From: Chloroflexota bacterium
GTDB lineage: Bacteria > Chloroflexota > Anaerolineae > Anaerolineales > Anaerolineaceae
Length of the DNA stretch: 14,620 nucleotides
Assembly: GCA_029265085.1 (NCBI GenBank)
Contig: JAJUJY010000113.1
Location: forward strand, 1-14,620
Reading direction: 5' to 3'
In this document: piece by piece, positions 7,478 to 14,094 of the stretch
How the letters are laid out: each line of letters begins with the position of its first letter
Position numbering within the stretch: the first letter of the stretch is position 1
Notes under the pieces: model-generated
Told to the model about the DNA's origin: nothing
Database searches by the model: none
What the model saw: only the letters and a program-made list of their open reading frames with translations
Made by a program: the position numbers and the translations under genes

Positions 7478-7517
7478 AAGGCCTGAGAGGCGGTTCAACC
7501 ACCTTTCAGGCCTTTTT
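7478..7517 (+). terminator. intrinsic terminator after the EF-G-like gene
   Basis: The arm AAGGCCTGA (7478-7486) pairs perfectly with TCAGGCCTT (7506-7514). The helix continues inward as GAGG against CCTT (one G-U) and GG against CC with one mismatch, around a 5-nt loop; T run at 7513-7517. It lies 33 nt after the stop codon. Confidence 0.9.
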
Positions 7518-7519
7518 GC

Positions 7520-7547
7520 TTGACGCTGTTCTTTGCATTATGATAAT
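7520..7547 (+). promoter_or_regulatory. sigma70 promoter for the downstream seven-gene run
   Basis: TTGACG (7520-7525), 16-nt spacer, GATAAT (7542-7547): five of six at both elements. It begins 2 nt after the T run of the preceding terminator and gives a start near 7554, about 26 nt before the 72-codon gene. Confidence 0.65.
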
Positions 7548-7579
7548 CTTATTTTTAAATGACCGGGTGATTAAACAAA

Positions 7580-7798
7580 ATGAGCCAATACCTTGAATAC
7601 GTCTGGGATAATCTTCTCTCACGCGACCCAAAACGAATCCGCTCTGTCTTTGTCACATTGGATGAGGCCTCGCAGGCAACCGTGATTGAGCATTTAAAGA
7701 AAATGGTCAGTGAAGACGGCTGGCATGTAGAGCAGGTCATTTCCGCTCAGGCTGCCCTAACTGCGCTGAATGAATATCTCAAACCTCCCAAAAAATGA
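7580..7798 (+). CDS. small 72-residue protein of unknown function
   Basis: I do not recognise this protein. It is charged and predicted to be mostly helical, with a basic patch (RDPKRIR, 15-21) and an amphipathic helix around EASQATVIEHLKKMV (29-43). There are no membrane segments, signal peptide or Cys. Reality as a gene is supported by position: it begins 26 nt after the predicted start of a good promoter, fills the space up to the GT87 gene, and its frame ends 10 nt before the preferred GT87 start. A GGGTG sequence (7563-7567) is a weak ribosome binding site 12 nt upstream of the ATG. The composition is that of a soluble, folded regulatory or scaffold protein rather than a random open frame, but no function can be assigned. 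Confidence 0.7.
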   Translation: MSQYLEYVWDNLLSRDPKRIRSVFVTLDEASQATVIEHLKKMVSEDGWHVEQVISAQAALTALNEYLKPPKK

Positions 7799-7808
7799 CT
7801 TACACAGG

Positions 7809-9056
7809 ATGAAGTCCAGCAGCCCTCTATCTCGGCGTTACTCCAGCTGTATCCAATGGCTGCTGGTCATTTTACTTATTGGAATCGTCTGGGCTGGATT
7901 AGCATACGGCATCCACAGGGTCATGGCGGGCAACACTGTTGGAATGGATTTTCATATTTACTGGCAAGCTGCCCGGGCAATCCTCATTGATCACGCCAAT
8001 CCTTATGGTGACGAAGTCGCCATCAAGGCTCAATTAGGGGTACTGCGCCGGTTATCTACCACCCAAGATGACCAGATGGGATTTGCCTATCCCCTGTTTA
8101 GCCTGCTCCCAGTACTGCCACTAGGCTATCTGCCTTTTGATTGGGCGCAGGCAGTTTGGCTTTCATTCAATATCCTGTTAATCTCCATCTCAGCCTTAAT
8201 TGGTTTCCGCGGCCAGCGACCCGGGACAATCCTCTTTTTAATGTTGGTGTACCCTTTTACCTTTGGTCTAATCCTTGGGAATTTTGTGATAGCGATCAAC
8301 GCGATCTTGATCTTTCTCTACGCCCGCTTATTAATACCTGAGACACAAAGGAAAAAAGTATTGTTTTTGATGGGATTCGTCTTAGCCTGGACGATTGGCA
8401 AACCGCAATTCGTTTGGCTCCACATCGGCTTTTTGATGTTAATCGCACTCCGGAAAAAGAATACCGCCCTGATGGCCGGTTTTGGGATTGGTTTACTGGT
8501 CTTCATGGGTCTTTCTTTTGCCATAATCCCCAATTGGCTGCAATTATGGATAGAGCGAATTCAGCTTTATGCGCAATATGTACATACTGATCCGTATGGT
8601 TACCTGCTATTCGCGGCATTTTTACCACCTGCGGGAGCTAAAATCGGGTCGCTCCTGTTGTTTACCGGAATGGGCCTGGGAAGTTTATGGATAATCTATC
8701 GTTGGTGGAAAAATTCAATACCGGATAGCATGGCACTCGCCTGGATTGGTTTAGCCACCTATTTAATCCACCCCAACAATGTTGCTTACGCTCAGACTGC
8801 CTTTTTCTTACCGATGTTTATCTGGTTACAAGTTACCGGAAGCCCCAAATGGGTAAGAGTAGTTATTATATTGTGCGCTATCGTTGTCTCCTGGGCTGCA
8901 TTTTTCCTTGTCAAAAATTATCCACAAATGCCAAGAATTGAGGAACTCCGTTTACTTTTTGTTACAATTTGGGCTGGGTGGCTGCTTCTTACACAATTGT
9001 TCGAACCCAACCAGTCCAGACTCCATAATACATCCTTGAATACACAAAATGGCTGA
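7809..9056 (+). CDS. GT87-family (DUF2029) polytopic membrane glycosyltransferase, copy 1
   Basis: A 415-residue integral membrane protein with roughly ten hydrophobic segments, typical of GT-C glycosyltransferases that use a polyprenyl-phosphate sugar donor (PimE-type GT87). After the first segment comes the family pattern MDFHIYWQAARAIL...NPYG: D47 is the expected catalytic Asp in the first extracytoplasmic loop, and the Y-W and N-P-Y residues are family hallmarks. KPQ (197-199 region, IGKPQFVWL) is also a GT87 feature. An in-frame ATG at 7770 would overlap the preceding gene by 29 bp and add a polar 13-residue extension; I prefer 7809 because a basic N-terminus then leads straight into a membrane segment. 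Neither start has a good ribosome binding site. It overlaps its paralogue downstream by 8 bp. The acceptor and sugar are unknown. Confidence 0.8.
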   Translation: MKSSSPLSRRYSSCIQWLLVILLIGIVWAGLAYGIHRVMAGNTVGMDFHIYWQAARAILIDHANPYGDEVAIKAQLGVLRRLSTTQDDQMGFAYPLFSLLPVLPLGYLPFDWAQAVWLSFNILLISISALIGFRGQRPGTILFLMLVYPFTFGLILGNFVIAINAILIFLYARLLIPETQRKKVLFLMGFVLAWTIGKPQFVWLHIGFLMLIALRKKNTALMAGFGIGLLVFMGLSFAIIPNWLQLWIERIQLYAQYVHTDPYGYLLFAAFLPPAGAKIGSLLLFTGMGLGSLWIIYRWWKNSIPDSMALAWIGLATYLIHPNNVAYAQTAFFLPMFIWLQVTGSPKWVRVVIILCAIVVSWAAFFLVKNYPQMPRIEELRLLFVTIWAGWLLLTQLFEPNQSRLHNTSLNTQNG

Positions 9057-10314
9057 TCTTCCGGTAAACCAGGTATCATCTCCGCACCCAGCCCAGAAAA
9101 AATTCGACTGGCTTAAGCTGGCGACCCTGTTTAGCGTGAGCCTGGTCCTTTTGACATTTGGCATACACCTAGCATTAGGGAACAATGCACTAGGTGCGGA
9201 TTTTTACACTTATTGGTTAGCCGGTCGAGCCGCGATTGTGGATCACACCAGTCCCTATGCCGAAGAAGTAACCCGCCAGATACAGACTGCAATTTACGGG
9301 CGCCTGGCTACCGCAGAAGAAGATCGACTGGCTTTTTCCTACCCGGCTTATGGCTTGTGGTTAATCGCTCCAATATTCCTACTGAATTTTTCCTATGCGC
9401 AATCCTTCTGGCTTGCTATCAATTTACTGGCTTTAATCAGCATGGCTATTACCATGATCCCTTGTATTCCGCGCTGGATGCTGCTTACCTTTCCCCTTTT
9501 TTACCCCATTGCTTTTGCACTGATCCTGGGTAATTTTAACTTGCCCGTTGGCCTGATCCTGATTGCTTTTTGGGGTTTATTCGAAATTCGAAAGTCCCAG
9601 TCGATCCCTGGACAGATCATTTTAGGACTTCTATTAGCCTGGGCAACCATCAAACCACAATTGATCTGGTTTTTCTTCATTTTTGGGGCATTTCTGGTAC
9701 TTCGCTATCGTTTATGGCCGTTAGCAATCAGCTTTACCGCTTCCTGGCTAGCCATGCTGGGAATAACTTTCATCTTCCTACCCGGTTGGCTGACTGCATG
9801 GTTACAGCAGCTTCTAGATTACGCCGCTTACATCGGCGCAAAACCATTTGTCACCTCTATGCTGGAAAAAATTATTTCACCATCCATCGCTGCACCAATA
9901 ACAAACTTTTTCCTGGGGCTTGCCATCCTTTTAACCATCAGCATGATCATTCTATGGTTTACAAAAGGATCTAAACACGCCGCTACCTTCAGCATTCTTC
10001 CGGTTCCTTCTACCTTGAGTTTATTAGCCTGGATTGGGTTTATCAGCTATATCTTCCACCCCTTTGGAAAATCTTACGAACAAATCACGTTGATGATCCC
10101 CTTCTTCTTTTGGGCGGGGTTAAATTTCAAGCGCCAGCCAAAAGCTGTCCCTCTCTTTTGGTTCAGCGGGCTGGCACTATCCTGGATCTCCTTATATTTC
10201 AATTTAAACAAAACTTTTCCCAATGCCATCTACGACTGGATGGTGGCCTTTTTCTTCATCTGGCTGGTTTACCTTGGGGTTTCTGAACAAAAGAACCTTA
10301 AGCCCTCAATATAA
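9049..10314 (+). CDS. GT87-family (DUF2029) polytopic membrane glycosyltransferase, copy 2
   Basis: A 421-residue membrane protein clearly paralogous to the gene before it. It has the same opening pattern GADFYTYWLAGRAAIVDHTSPY (D51 as likely catalytic Asp), then a matching loop in which RLATAEEDRLAFSYPAY parallels RLSTTQDDQMGFAYPLF of copy 1, and the same KPQ motif (TIKPQLIWFF, around 203). About ten hydrophobic segments follow a 20-residue polar N-terminus. The ATG lies inside the stop region of copy 1 (ATGGCTGA), so translation is probably coupled. The pair presumably arose by tandem duplication and may transfer successive sugars onto one lipid-linked glycan; that is inference, since no other glycan genes are nearby. 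Confidence 0.8.
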   Translation: MADLPVNQVSSPHPAQKKFDWLKLATLFSVSLVLLTFGIHLALGNNALGADFYTYWLAGRAAIVDHTSPYAEEVTRQIQTAIYGRLATAEEDRLAFSYPAYGLWLIAPIFLLNFSYAQSFWLAINLLALISMAITMIPCIPRWMLLTFPLFYPIAFALILGNFNLPVGLILIAFWGLFEIRKSQSIPGQIILGLLLAWATIKPQLIWFFFIFGAFLVLRYRLWPLAISFTASWLAMLGITFIFLPGWLTAWLQQLLDYAAYIGAKPFVTSMLEKIISPSIAAPITNFFLGLAILLTISMIILWFTKGSKHAATFSILPVPSTLSLLAWIGFISYIFHPFGKSYEQITLMIPFFFWAGLNFKRQPKAVPLFWFSGLALSWISLYFNLNKTFPNAIYDWMVAFFFIWLVYLGVSEQKNLKPSI

Positions 10315-10332
10315 ATAGAAATTGGACAGTGT

Positions 10333-10647
10333 ATGCAAATTAAAGAATTAACCGAATTAATGCACCAATTTGTCTCAGCCAAAGGCTGGTATGAACCTGA
10401 CAGCCTGCGCCCTCAAACACCGCGCAATATTGCAATCTCACTAAGCCTTGAATCTGCCGAAGTGCTTGAGCATTTCCAGTGGGGTGAAACCGCGCCTGAT
10501 TCAAAAAAATTAGCCAGTGAACTGGCAGATGTAAGCCTATATTTACTGCAGCTGGCCAGTGTCAGCGGGATTGATTTGGAACAGGCAATCCTGGACAAAC
10601 TTTCCCAAAATTACCACCGAACCTGGGATAATAATGAAGTAAAATAG
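10333..10647 (+). CDS. MazG-like nucleotide pyrophosphohydrolase
   Basis: A 104-residue all-alpha NTP pyrophosphohydrolase of the MazG/DCTPP (RS21-C6-like) superfamily, which hydrolyses non-canonical or excess (d)NTPs to the monophosphate and PPi. The Mg-binding motifs are intact: ExxE in SLESAEVLEHFQW (E40, E43) and ExxD in SELADVSLYLL (E63, D66). ISLSLESAE...HFQWGE and ELADV...LYLLQLA are family signatures, and the length matches the short single-domain type. It starts 18 nt after the GT87 pair with a weak GGACAG-like ribosome binding site and continues the operon. Its place beside the LOG gene suggests a nucleotide clean-up pair; the preferred substrate cannot be told. Confidence 0.88.
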   Translation: MQIKELTELMHQFVSAKGWYEPDSLRPQTPRNIAISLSLESAEVLEHFQWGETAPDSKKLASELADVSLYLLQLASVSGIDLEQAILDKLSQNYHRTWDNNEVK

Positions 10648-10679
10648 GGAATACTTTAGCAAAGATCGGCAAGAGACGC

Positions 10680-11228
10680 ATGAAAATCACAGTATTTGGT
10701 GGGGCAAAGCCCAAACCTGGGGAACCAGCTTATCAGGAAGCACTTTTATTAGGGGAATTAATTGGTCAGGCAGGCCACACCGTCCTTACGGGAGGATACA
10801 TCGGCACAATGGAGGCCGTCTCTCGTGGAACAGCTGAAAAAGGTGGGCATGTCATTGGTGTGACCTGTGAGGAAATTGAACGATGGCGCGGTGTTGCCCC
10901 GAATGCCTGGGTACAGGAAGAATGGCGCTTTCCAACCCTGCGAGAACGGCTGTTTGCATTGATGGATTATTGTGATGCAGCCATTGCATTGCCAGGGGGA
11001 GCCGGAACGTTAGCTGAAATTTCCGTTTTATGGAATCATTTAATTATTGATGCGCTGTCTCCCCGGCCATTAATCCTGGTTGGGAACGGCTGGCAGGATA
11101 CGTTCTATAAAATGATTGAAACACTGGGTGAATATGTGACCGAAAAAGATCGGGCGCTCATCCAGTTAGCACCGGATGTCGAAACCGCCTTTAAAATGGC
11201 CATTGCCTCAAAAATGAACGGCCGTTAA
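10680..11228 (+). CDS. LOG-family (TIGR00725/TIGR00730-like) nucleotide phosphoribohydrolase-type protein
   Basis: A 182-residue Rossmann-like protein of the LONELY GUY family. The signature PGGAGTLAE (105-113) is complete, including the Glu (E113) used in hydrolysis of the N-glycosidic bond of AMP or cytokinin-type nucleotides. TGGYIGTMEAVSRGT (37-51) matches the TGG-x-x-G-x-M-E-A motif, and R88/R90 in TLRERLF is in the place of the conserved Arg. Family members act as nucleotide 5'-monophosphate phosphoribohydrolases; some relatives (TIGR00725) are instead annotated as molybdenum-cofactor carrier proteins, which cannot be excluded here. It lies 32 nt after the MazG-like gene and 28 nt before the proS ATG, all on one strand. 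Confidence 0.87.
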   Translation: MKITVFGGAKPKPGEPAYQEALLLGELIGQAGHTVLTGGYIGTMEAVSRGTAEKGGHVIGVTCEEIERWRGVAPNAWVQEEWRFPTLRERLFALMDYCDAAIALPGGAGTLAEISVLWNHLIIDALSPRPLILVGNGWQDTFYKMIETLGEYVTEKDRALIQLAPDVETAFKMAIASKMNGR

Positions 11229-11256
11229 GAACTTTTATTAAATTTGGATTGTGAAC

Positions 11257-12690
11257 ATGAGCAACGAAAAACTCCCTTCTCGAGCAGAAAATTATTCCGA
11301 ATGGTACAACCAACTGATTCAACGTGCCGAATTGGCCGATTATGCGCCAGTACGCGGCTGTATGGTTGTCCGGCCGTACGGTTGGGCACTTTGGGAAAAT
11401 ATCCAATCAGCCCTTGACCGGCGATTCAAAGAAACCGGCCACGTCAACGCCGCCTTTCCTCTGTTTATCCCAATGTCCTTCCTGGAAAAAGAAAAAGAAC
11501 ATGTGGAAGGTTTCTCGCCTGAGCTGGCAGTTGTCACCGTTGGCGGCGGCGAAAAGCTTGAAGAACCTTTGGTGGTGCGTCCAACCTCGGAAACGATCAT
11601 TGGCTACATGTACTCCAAGTGGATTAAATCATACCGCGACCTACCGGTATTGATTAATCAATGGGGAAATGTGGTTCGCTGGGAAATGCGCACGCGGTTG
11701 TTCCTACGCACACTGGAATTTTACTGGCAAGAAGGCCACACAGCCCACGCCACTTCACAAGAAGCCGTAGAAGAAACGTTGCGCATGTTGAACGTTTATA
11801 CCGATTTCGCCGTAAACGAAGGGGCAATTCCCGTGCTGCCCGGCCGGAAAAGTGAGACCGAGAAATTTGCAGGCGCGATTAATTCATACACCATGGAAGC
11901 CATGATGGGCGACACCCGCGCATTGCAGGCTGGCACCTCTCATTTCTTAGGCCAAAACTTTGCCAAGGCTTTCAATATCCAATACCTGGACCCCGCCAAC
12001 CAGCTTCAACACTGCTGGACAACTTCCTGGGGTGTTTCCACCCGCTTCATTGGCGCAATTATCATGACCCACGGTGATGATCAGGGATTGGTACTGCCGC
12101 CCCGGCTGGCACCGATCCAAATTGTGATTGTGCCGATCTATCGCAGTGACGAAGATTACGCCAAAGTCATGCCGGTTGCCGAGCAGGTACGTAAACAGTT
12201 GGCCGGTTTCCGCGTGAAGCTGGACGACCGTACCGAAGTTACTCCCGGTTTTAAATTCAATGACTGGGAAATGCGCGGGGTTCCACTGCGAATTGAAATT
12301 GGTCCGAAGGATGTGGATAACCAGGTAGTCACCGCAGCCCGCCGTGATATTCCTGGCAAAGCAGGAAAAACCGCCCTTTCTCTGGATAACCTGGCCTCTC
12401 AGGTTGGCACATTGTTAGACACAATTCAAACCGCCTTGCTGGAAAAAGCCACCAAATTCCGCGATGCCAATATTCATGATCCGCGGAATTACGACGAATT
12501 AACCCAAATCGTGCAGAGTGGTTGGGCTTATTCCTGGTGGTGCGGCAGTCGTGAATGTGAAGCCAAAGTAAAAGAGGATACCAAGGCTACCACGCGCTGT
12601 ATTCCGCTCAACCAGACTGAAGGTGAAGGCCGCTGCATCGTATGCGGTGAAAAAGCCACAGAAAAGGTATATTTCGCGCGAGCGTATTAA
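11257..12690 (+). CDS. proS: prolyl-tRNA synthetase, short archaeal/eukaryotic type
   Basis: A 477-residue class IIa aminoacyl-tRNA synthetase that charges tRNA-Pro. RPTSE (108-112), motif 2 RWEMRTRLFLRTLEF (141-155) and motif 3 with RFIGAIIMTHGDDQGLVLPPRLAP (263-286) are clear. There is no INS editing insertion between motifs 2 and 3, unlike standard bacterial ProRS of about 570 residues. An anticodon-binding domain (about 285-400) leads to a C-terminal zinc domain with Cys 429, 434, 460 and 463 (plus C448), and the protein ends in ARAY with the terminal Tyr that archaeal-type enzymes insert into the active site. Thermus has the same type. A GTG at 11251 is in frame; ATG at 11257 is preferred, with GGA 8 nt upstream. 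It is followed at 5 nt by the HEAT-like gene. Confidence 0.96.
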   Translation: MSNEKLPSRAENYSEWYNQLIQRAELADYAPVRGCMVVRPYGWALWENIQSALDRRFKETGHVNAAFPLFIPMSFLEKEKEHVEGFSPELAVVTVGGGEKLEEPLVVRPTSETIIGYMYSKWIKSYRDLPVLINQWGNVVRWEMRTRLFLRTLEFYWQEGHTAHATSQEAVEETLRMLNVYTDFAVNEGAIPVLPGRKSETEKFAGAINSYTMEAMMGDTRALQAGTSHFLGQNFAKAFNIQYLDPANQLQHCWTTSWGVSTRFIGAIIMTHGDDQGLVLPPRLAPIQIVIVPIYRSDEDYAKVMPVAEQVRKQLAGFRVKLDDRTEVTPGFKFNDWEMRGVPLRIEIGPKDVDNQVVTAARRDIPGKAGKTALSLDNLASQVGTLLDTIQTALLEKATKFRDANIHDPRNYDELTQIVQSGWAYSWWCGSRECEAKVKEDTKATTRCIPLNQTEGEGRCIVCGEKATEKVYFARAY

Positions 12691-12695
12691 TTCAT

Positions 12696-13502
12696 ATGCC
12701 AGCCGTTCAATTAATTCGCCTGAAAACACAGCTCGAAGGGTTATCCAGGCAATTTTCGCGCCCGGTAGATTTCGTGGAAAGCCTGCGCAATATACTGGAC
12801 CAATATTCGGATCGAACCTACCGCCCGGGGCAGGCAGTTCAACCTGCCCCTTCAGCTGATCGATTTCAGGTTCCGAATATCGTTATTCGCCAGCTTGAGC
12901 TGGCCATTCAATCCTGGGCAAGCCAGACGCCGCAGTACGGATTGGAAATTGCAGACCGTTTATGGACTGAATCAAAATACGAAATGCGCCTGGCAGGGAT
13001 CATGATTTTAGGGGCTTTACCTCCAGAACAAATACAAGAAGTTCAAACTCGTCTGGCGCAATGGGGTGAACCCCAGGAGAATTGGATTTATCTTGATACG
13101 CTTTTTACCCAGGGAACAAAGCGCATACGGAAGGATAATCCAACGCTGTGGCTGGATCAAATCAAAACCTGGATTTATTCAGGAGACACCAGCAAATACA
13201 AGTTGGGTTTGGAAGCATTGCTCCCCTTCATCCGGGACCCGGCTTTTGAAAATATGCCTGTCATATTTAACCTGATCACCGGACCTTTACAGGAACAGCC
13301 AAAAACCTTACAGCGCGAGTTAACCGACGTACTGGCAGAACTGGCAAAAAAATCTCCCACCGAAACCGCTTATTTTTTACGCCAAATTCTTTCCCTGTCT
13401 TCCAAACCGGACCTGGTACGGTTGGTCCGGCGCTGCCTCCCTGGATTTCCGGAAGAGACTCAAAACAAATTAAGGTCGGTGCTGCTGGCCTTACCGCGCT
13501 AA
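12696..13502 (+). CDS. HEAT-like helical protein resembling the DNA alkylation repair (AlkD) family
   Basis: A 268-residue, helix-rich soluble protein. From about residue 65 to 265 it shows repeated helix pairs such as ADRLWTESKYEMRLAGIMILGAL (87-109) and WIYSGDTSKYKLGLEALLPFI (159-179), which resemble the HEAT-like repeats of AlkD/AlkC DNA glycosylases. ENWIYLDTL (128-136) aligns by eye with the AlkD WDxxD region, keeping W130 and D134 but lacking the intermediate Asp. That assignment is pattern matching without a search, and catalytic activity is doubtful. The N-terminal 60 residues are polar and Pro/Gln-containing and look like a separate extension. It starts 5 nt after the proS stop with no evident Shine-Dalgarno, so translation may be coupled. 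The alternative is a HEAT-repeat scaffold with no repair role. Confidence 0.55.
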   Translation: MPAVQLIRLKTQLEGLSRQFSRPVDFVESLRNILDQYSDRTYRPGQAVQPAPSADRFQVPNIVIRQLELAIQSWASQTPQYGLEIADRLWTESKYEMRLAGIMILGALPPEQIQEVQTRLAQWGEPQENWIYLDTLFTQGTKRIRKDNPTLWLDQIKTWIYSGDTSKYKLGLEALLPFIRDPAFENMPVIFNLITGPLQEQPKTLQRELTDVLAELAKKSPTETAYFLRQILSLSSKPDLVRLVRRCLPGFPEETQNKLRSVLLALPR

Positions 13503-13549
13503 ATTGGCCTATTTTTCTCCAAAAACACCTTCCATTCTGAGAGTGCATC

Positions 13550-13558
13550 TGTTATAAT
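13550..13558 (+). promoter_or_regulatory. extended -10 promoter for rpsO
   Basis: TGTTATAAT, a perfect TGnTATAAT. The -35 (TTCCAT, 13530-13535 at 17 nt) is poor, as expected for an extended -10 promoter. The expected start is about 13565, giving an 80-nt structured leader before rpsO. Confidence 0.7.
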
Positions 13559-13572
13559 ACGGTTTGATGACT

Positions 13573-13645
13573 GGTCCTATCCACGGTTCCGGCTGTGAAT
13601 ATGGAGACCTGCTCACAATATTCTAATCTTGGAGTAAGCAGAGTC
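13573..13645 (+). promoter_or_regulatory. rpsO leader RNA with two mutually exclusive helices
   Basis: Helix A: GGTC (13573-13576) pairs with GACC (13606-13609), then past a bulged A13605, CTAT (13577-13580) with ATGG (13601-13604, one G-U). It is capped by CACGG (13582-13586) with CTGTG (13593-13597, one G-U) around TTCCGG. Helix B: GAC-CTGCT (13606-13613) pairs with AGCAG-a-GTC (13637-13645), ending at the ATG and holding the GGAG (13631-13634) in its 23-nt loop. Both use 13606-13609, so they exclude each other. This arrangement suits autoregulation by S15, known in other bacteria; direct control here is inferred. Confidence 0.5.
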
Positions 13646-13918
13646 ATGAGCTTAACAAAAGAAACCAAAGATAAGTTGATTGGTGATTACCATCGTCACG
13701 AAGGTGACACTGGTTCACCCGAAGTGCAGATTGCACTTCTGACCACCCGAATTAACCAACTGACCGAGCACCTGCGGGCAAACAAGCACGATGAATCATC
13801 CCGCCGCGGTTTGCTTCGACTGGTTGGACAACGCCGTCGTTTGTTGGCGTACTTACGGCGGAAAGACCTTGGGCGATACGTGGCAATCACGGAGCGCCTG
13901 AACTTACGCTCCCGCTAA
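13646..13918 (+). CDS. rpsO: 30S ribosomal protein S15
   Basis: A 90-residue S15 protein, which binds the three-way junction of 16S rRNA helices 20-22 early in 30S assembly. The family signature is complete: [54 protein letters not shown], with the conserved 16S-binding residues ([10 protein letters not shown]41-D44-SRRGL). The frame is open from 13595, but the 17 extra residues ([17 protein letters not shown]) are not S15-like and would start inside leader helix A. ATG 13646 gives the normal length, with GGAG 11 nt upstream. It is transcribed from its own promoter and followed by a strong terminator and pnp, the classical rpsO-pnp order. Confidence 0.97.
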   Translation: MSLTKETKDKLIGDYHRHEGDTGSPEVQIALLTTRINQLTEHLRANKHDESSRRGLLRLVGQRRRLLAYLRRKDLGRYVAITERLNLRSR

Positions 13919-13933
13919 GAGCTTGCCTTAATA

Positions 13934-13974
13934 ACGAGTAGATGGCGGAACAAAGTCATCTACTCGTTTTTTTT
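13934..13974 (+). terminator. strong intrinsic terminator between rpsO and pnp
   Basis: ACGAGTAGATG (13934-13944) pairs perfectly with CATCTACTCGT (13957-13967), an 11-bp stem with a 12-nt loop, followed by eight T (13967-13974). Expression of pnp therefore depends on read-through or on its own promoter. Confidence 0.95.
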
Positions 13975-14002
13975 GCGAGTTCAAATTAACAACATTTTTA
14001 AA
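13973..14002 (+). promoter_or_regulatory. weak candidate promoter for pnp
   Basis: TTGCGA (13973-13978), 18-nt spacer, TTTAAA (13997-14002). Each element matches only four of six. If used, transcription would start near 14009, within the 5' arm of the leader hairpin, removing its outer helix; read-through from rpsO would retain all of it. Confidence 0.25.
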
Positions 14003-14004
14003 GA

Positions 14005-14079
14005 CCCCCGGGTTGGGAATTGAAACTTGATGAGGACGCGGATGTCCTCGGCAACTTTCAGTCCCTAACCGAGTGGGGG
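14005..14079 (+). promoter_or_regulatory. long imperfect hairpin in the pnp leader
   Basis: Helices in order, from the base: CCCCC (14005-14009) with GGGGG (14075-14079); GGTT (14011-14014) with AACC (14067-14070); GGGA (14015-14018) with TCCC (14062-14065); TGAAA (14021-14025) with TTTCA (14056-14060); TTG (14027-14029) with CAA (14052-14054); GAGGAC (14032-14037) with GTCCTC (14044-14049), loop GCGGAT. Small bulges separate them. The Shine-Dalgarno GAGG (14086-14089) begins 7 nt after the hairpin. Known parallel: the E. coli pnp leader hairpin cut by RNase III for PNPase autoregulation; no sequence relationship is claimed. Confidence 0.75.
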
Positions 14080-14094
14080 CAAAGAGAGGGATAA

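Noticed and set aside
12623..12859. 78-codon frame spanning the proS/HEAT-like junction
   Set aside because: It overlaps both conserved proS zinc-domain codons and the next gene's start in another frame; no independent support.
13595..13645. Upstream ATG extending rpsO by 17 residues
   Set aside because: The extension is not S15-like, falls in the structured leader, and the 13646 start gives the usual length with a Shine-Dalgarno.
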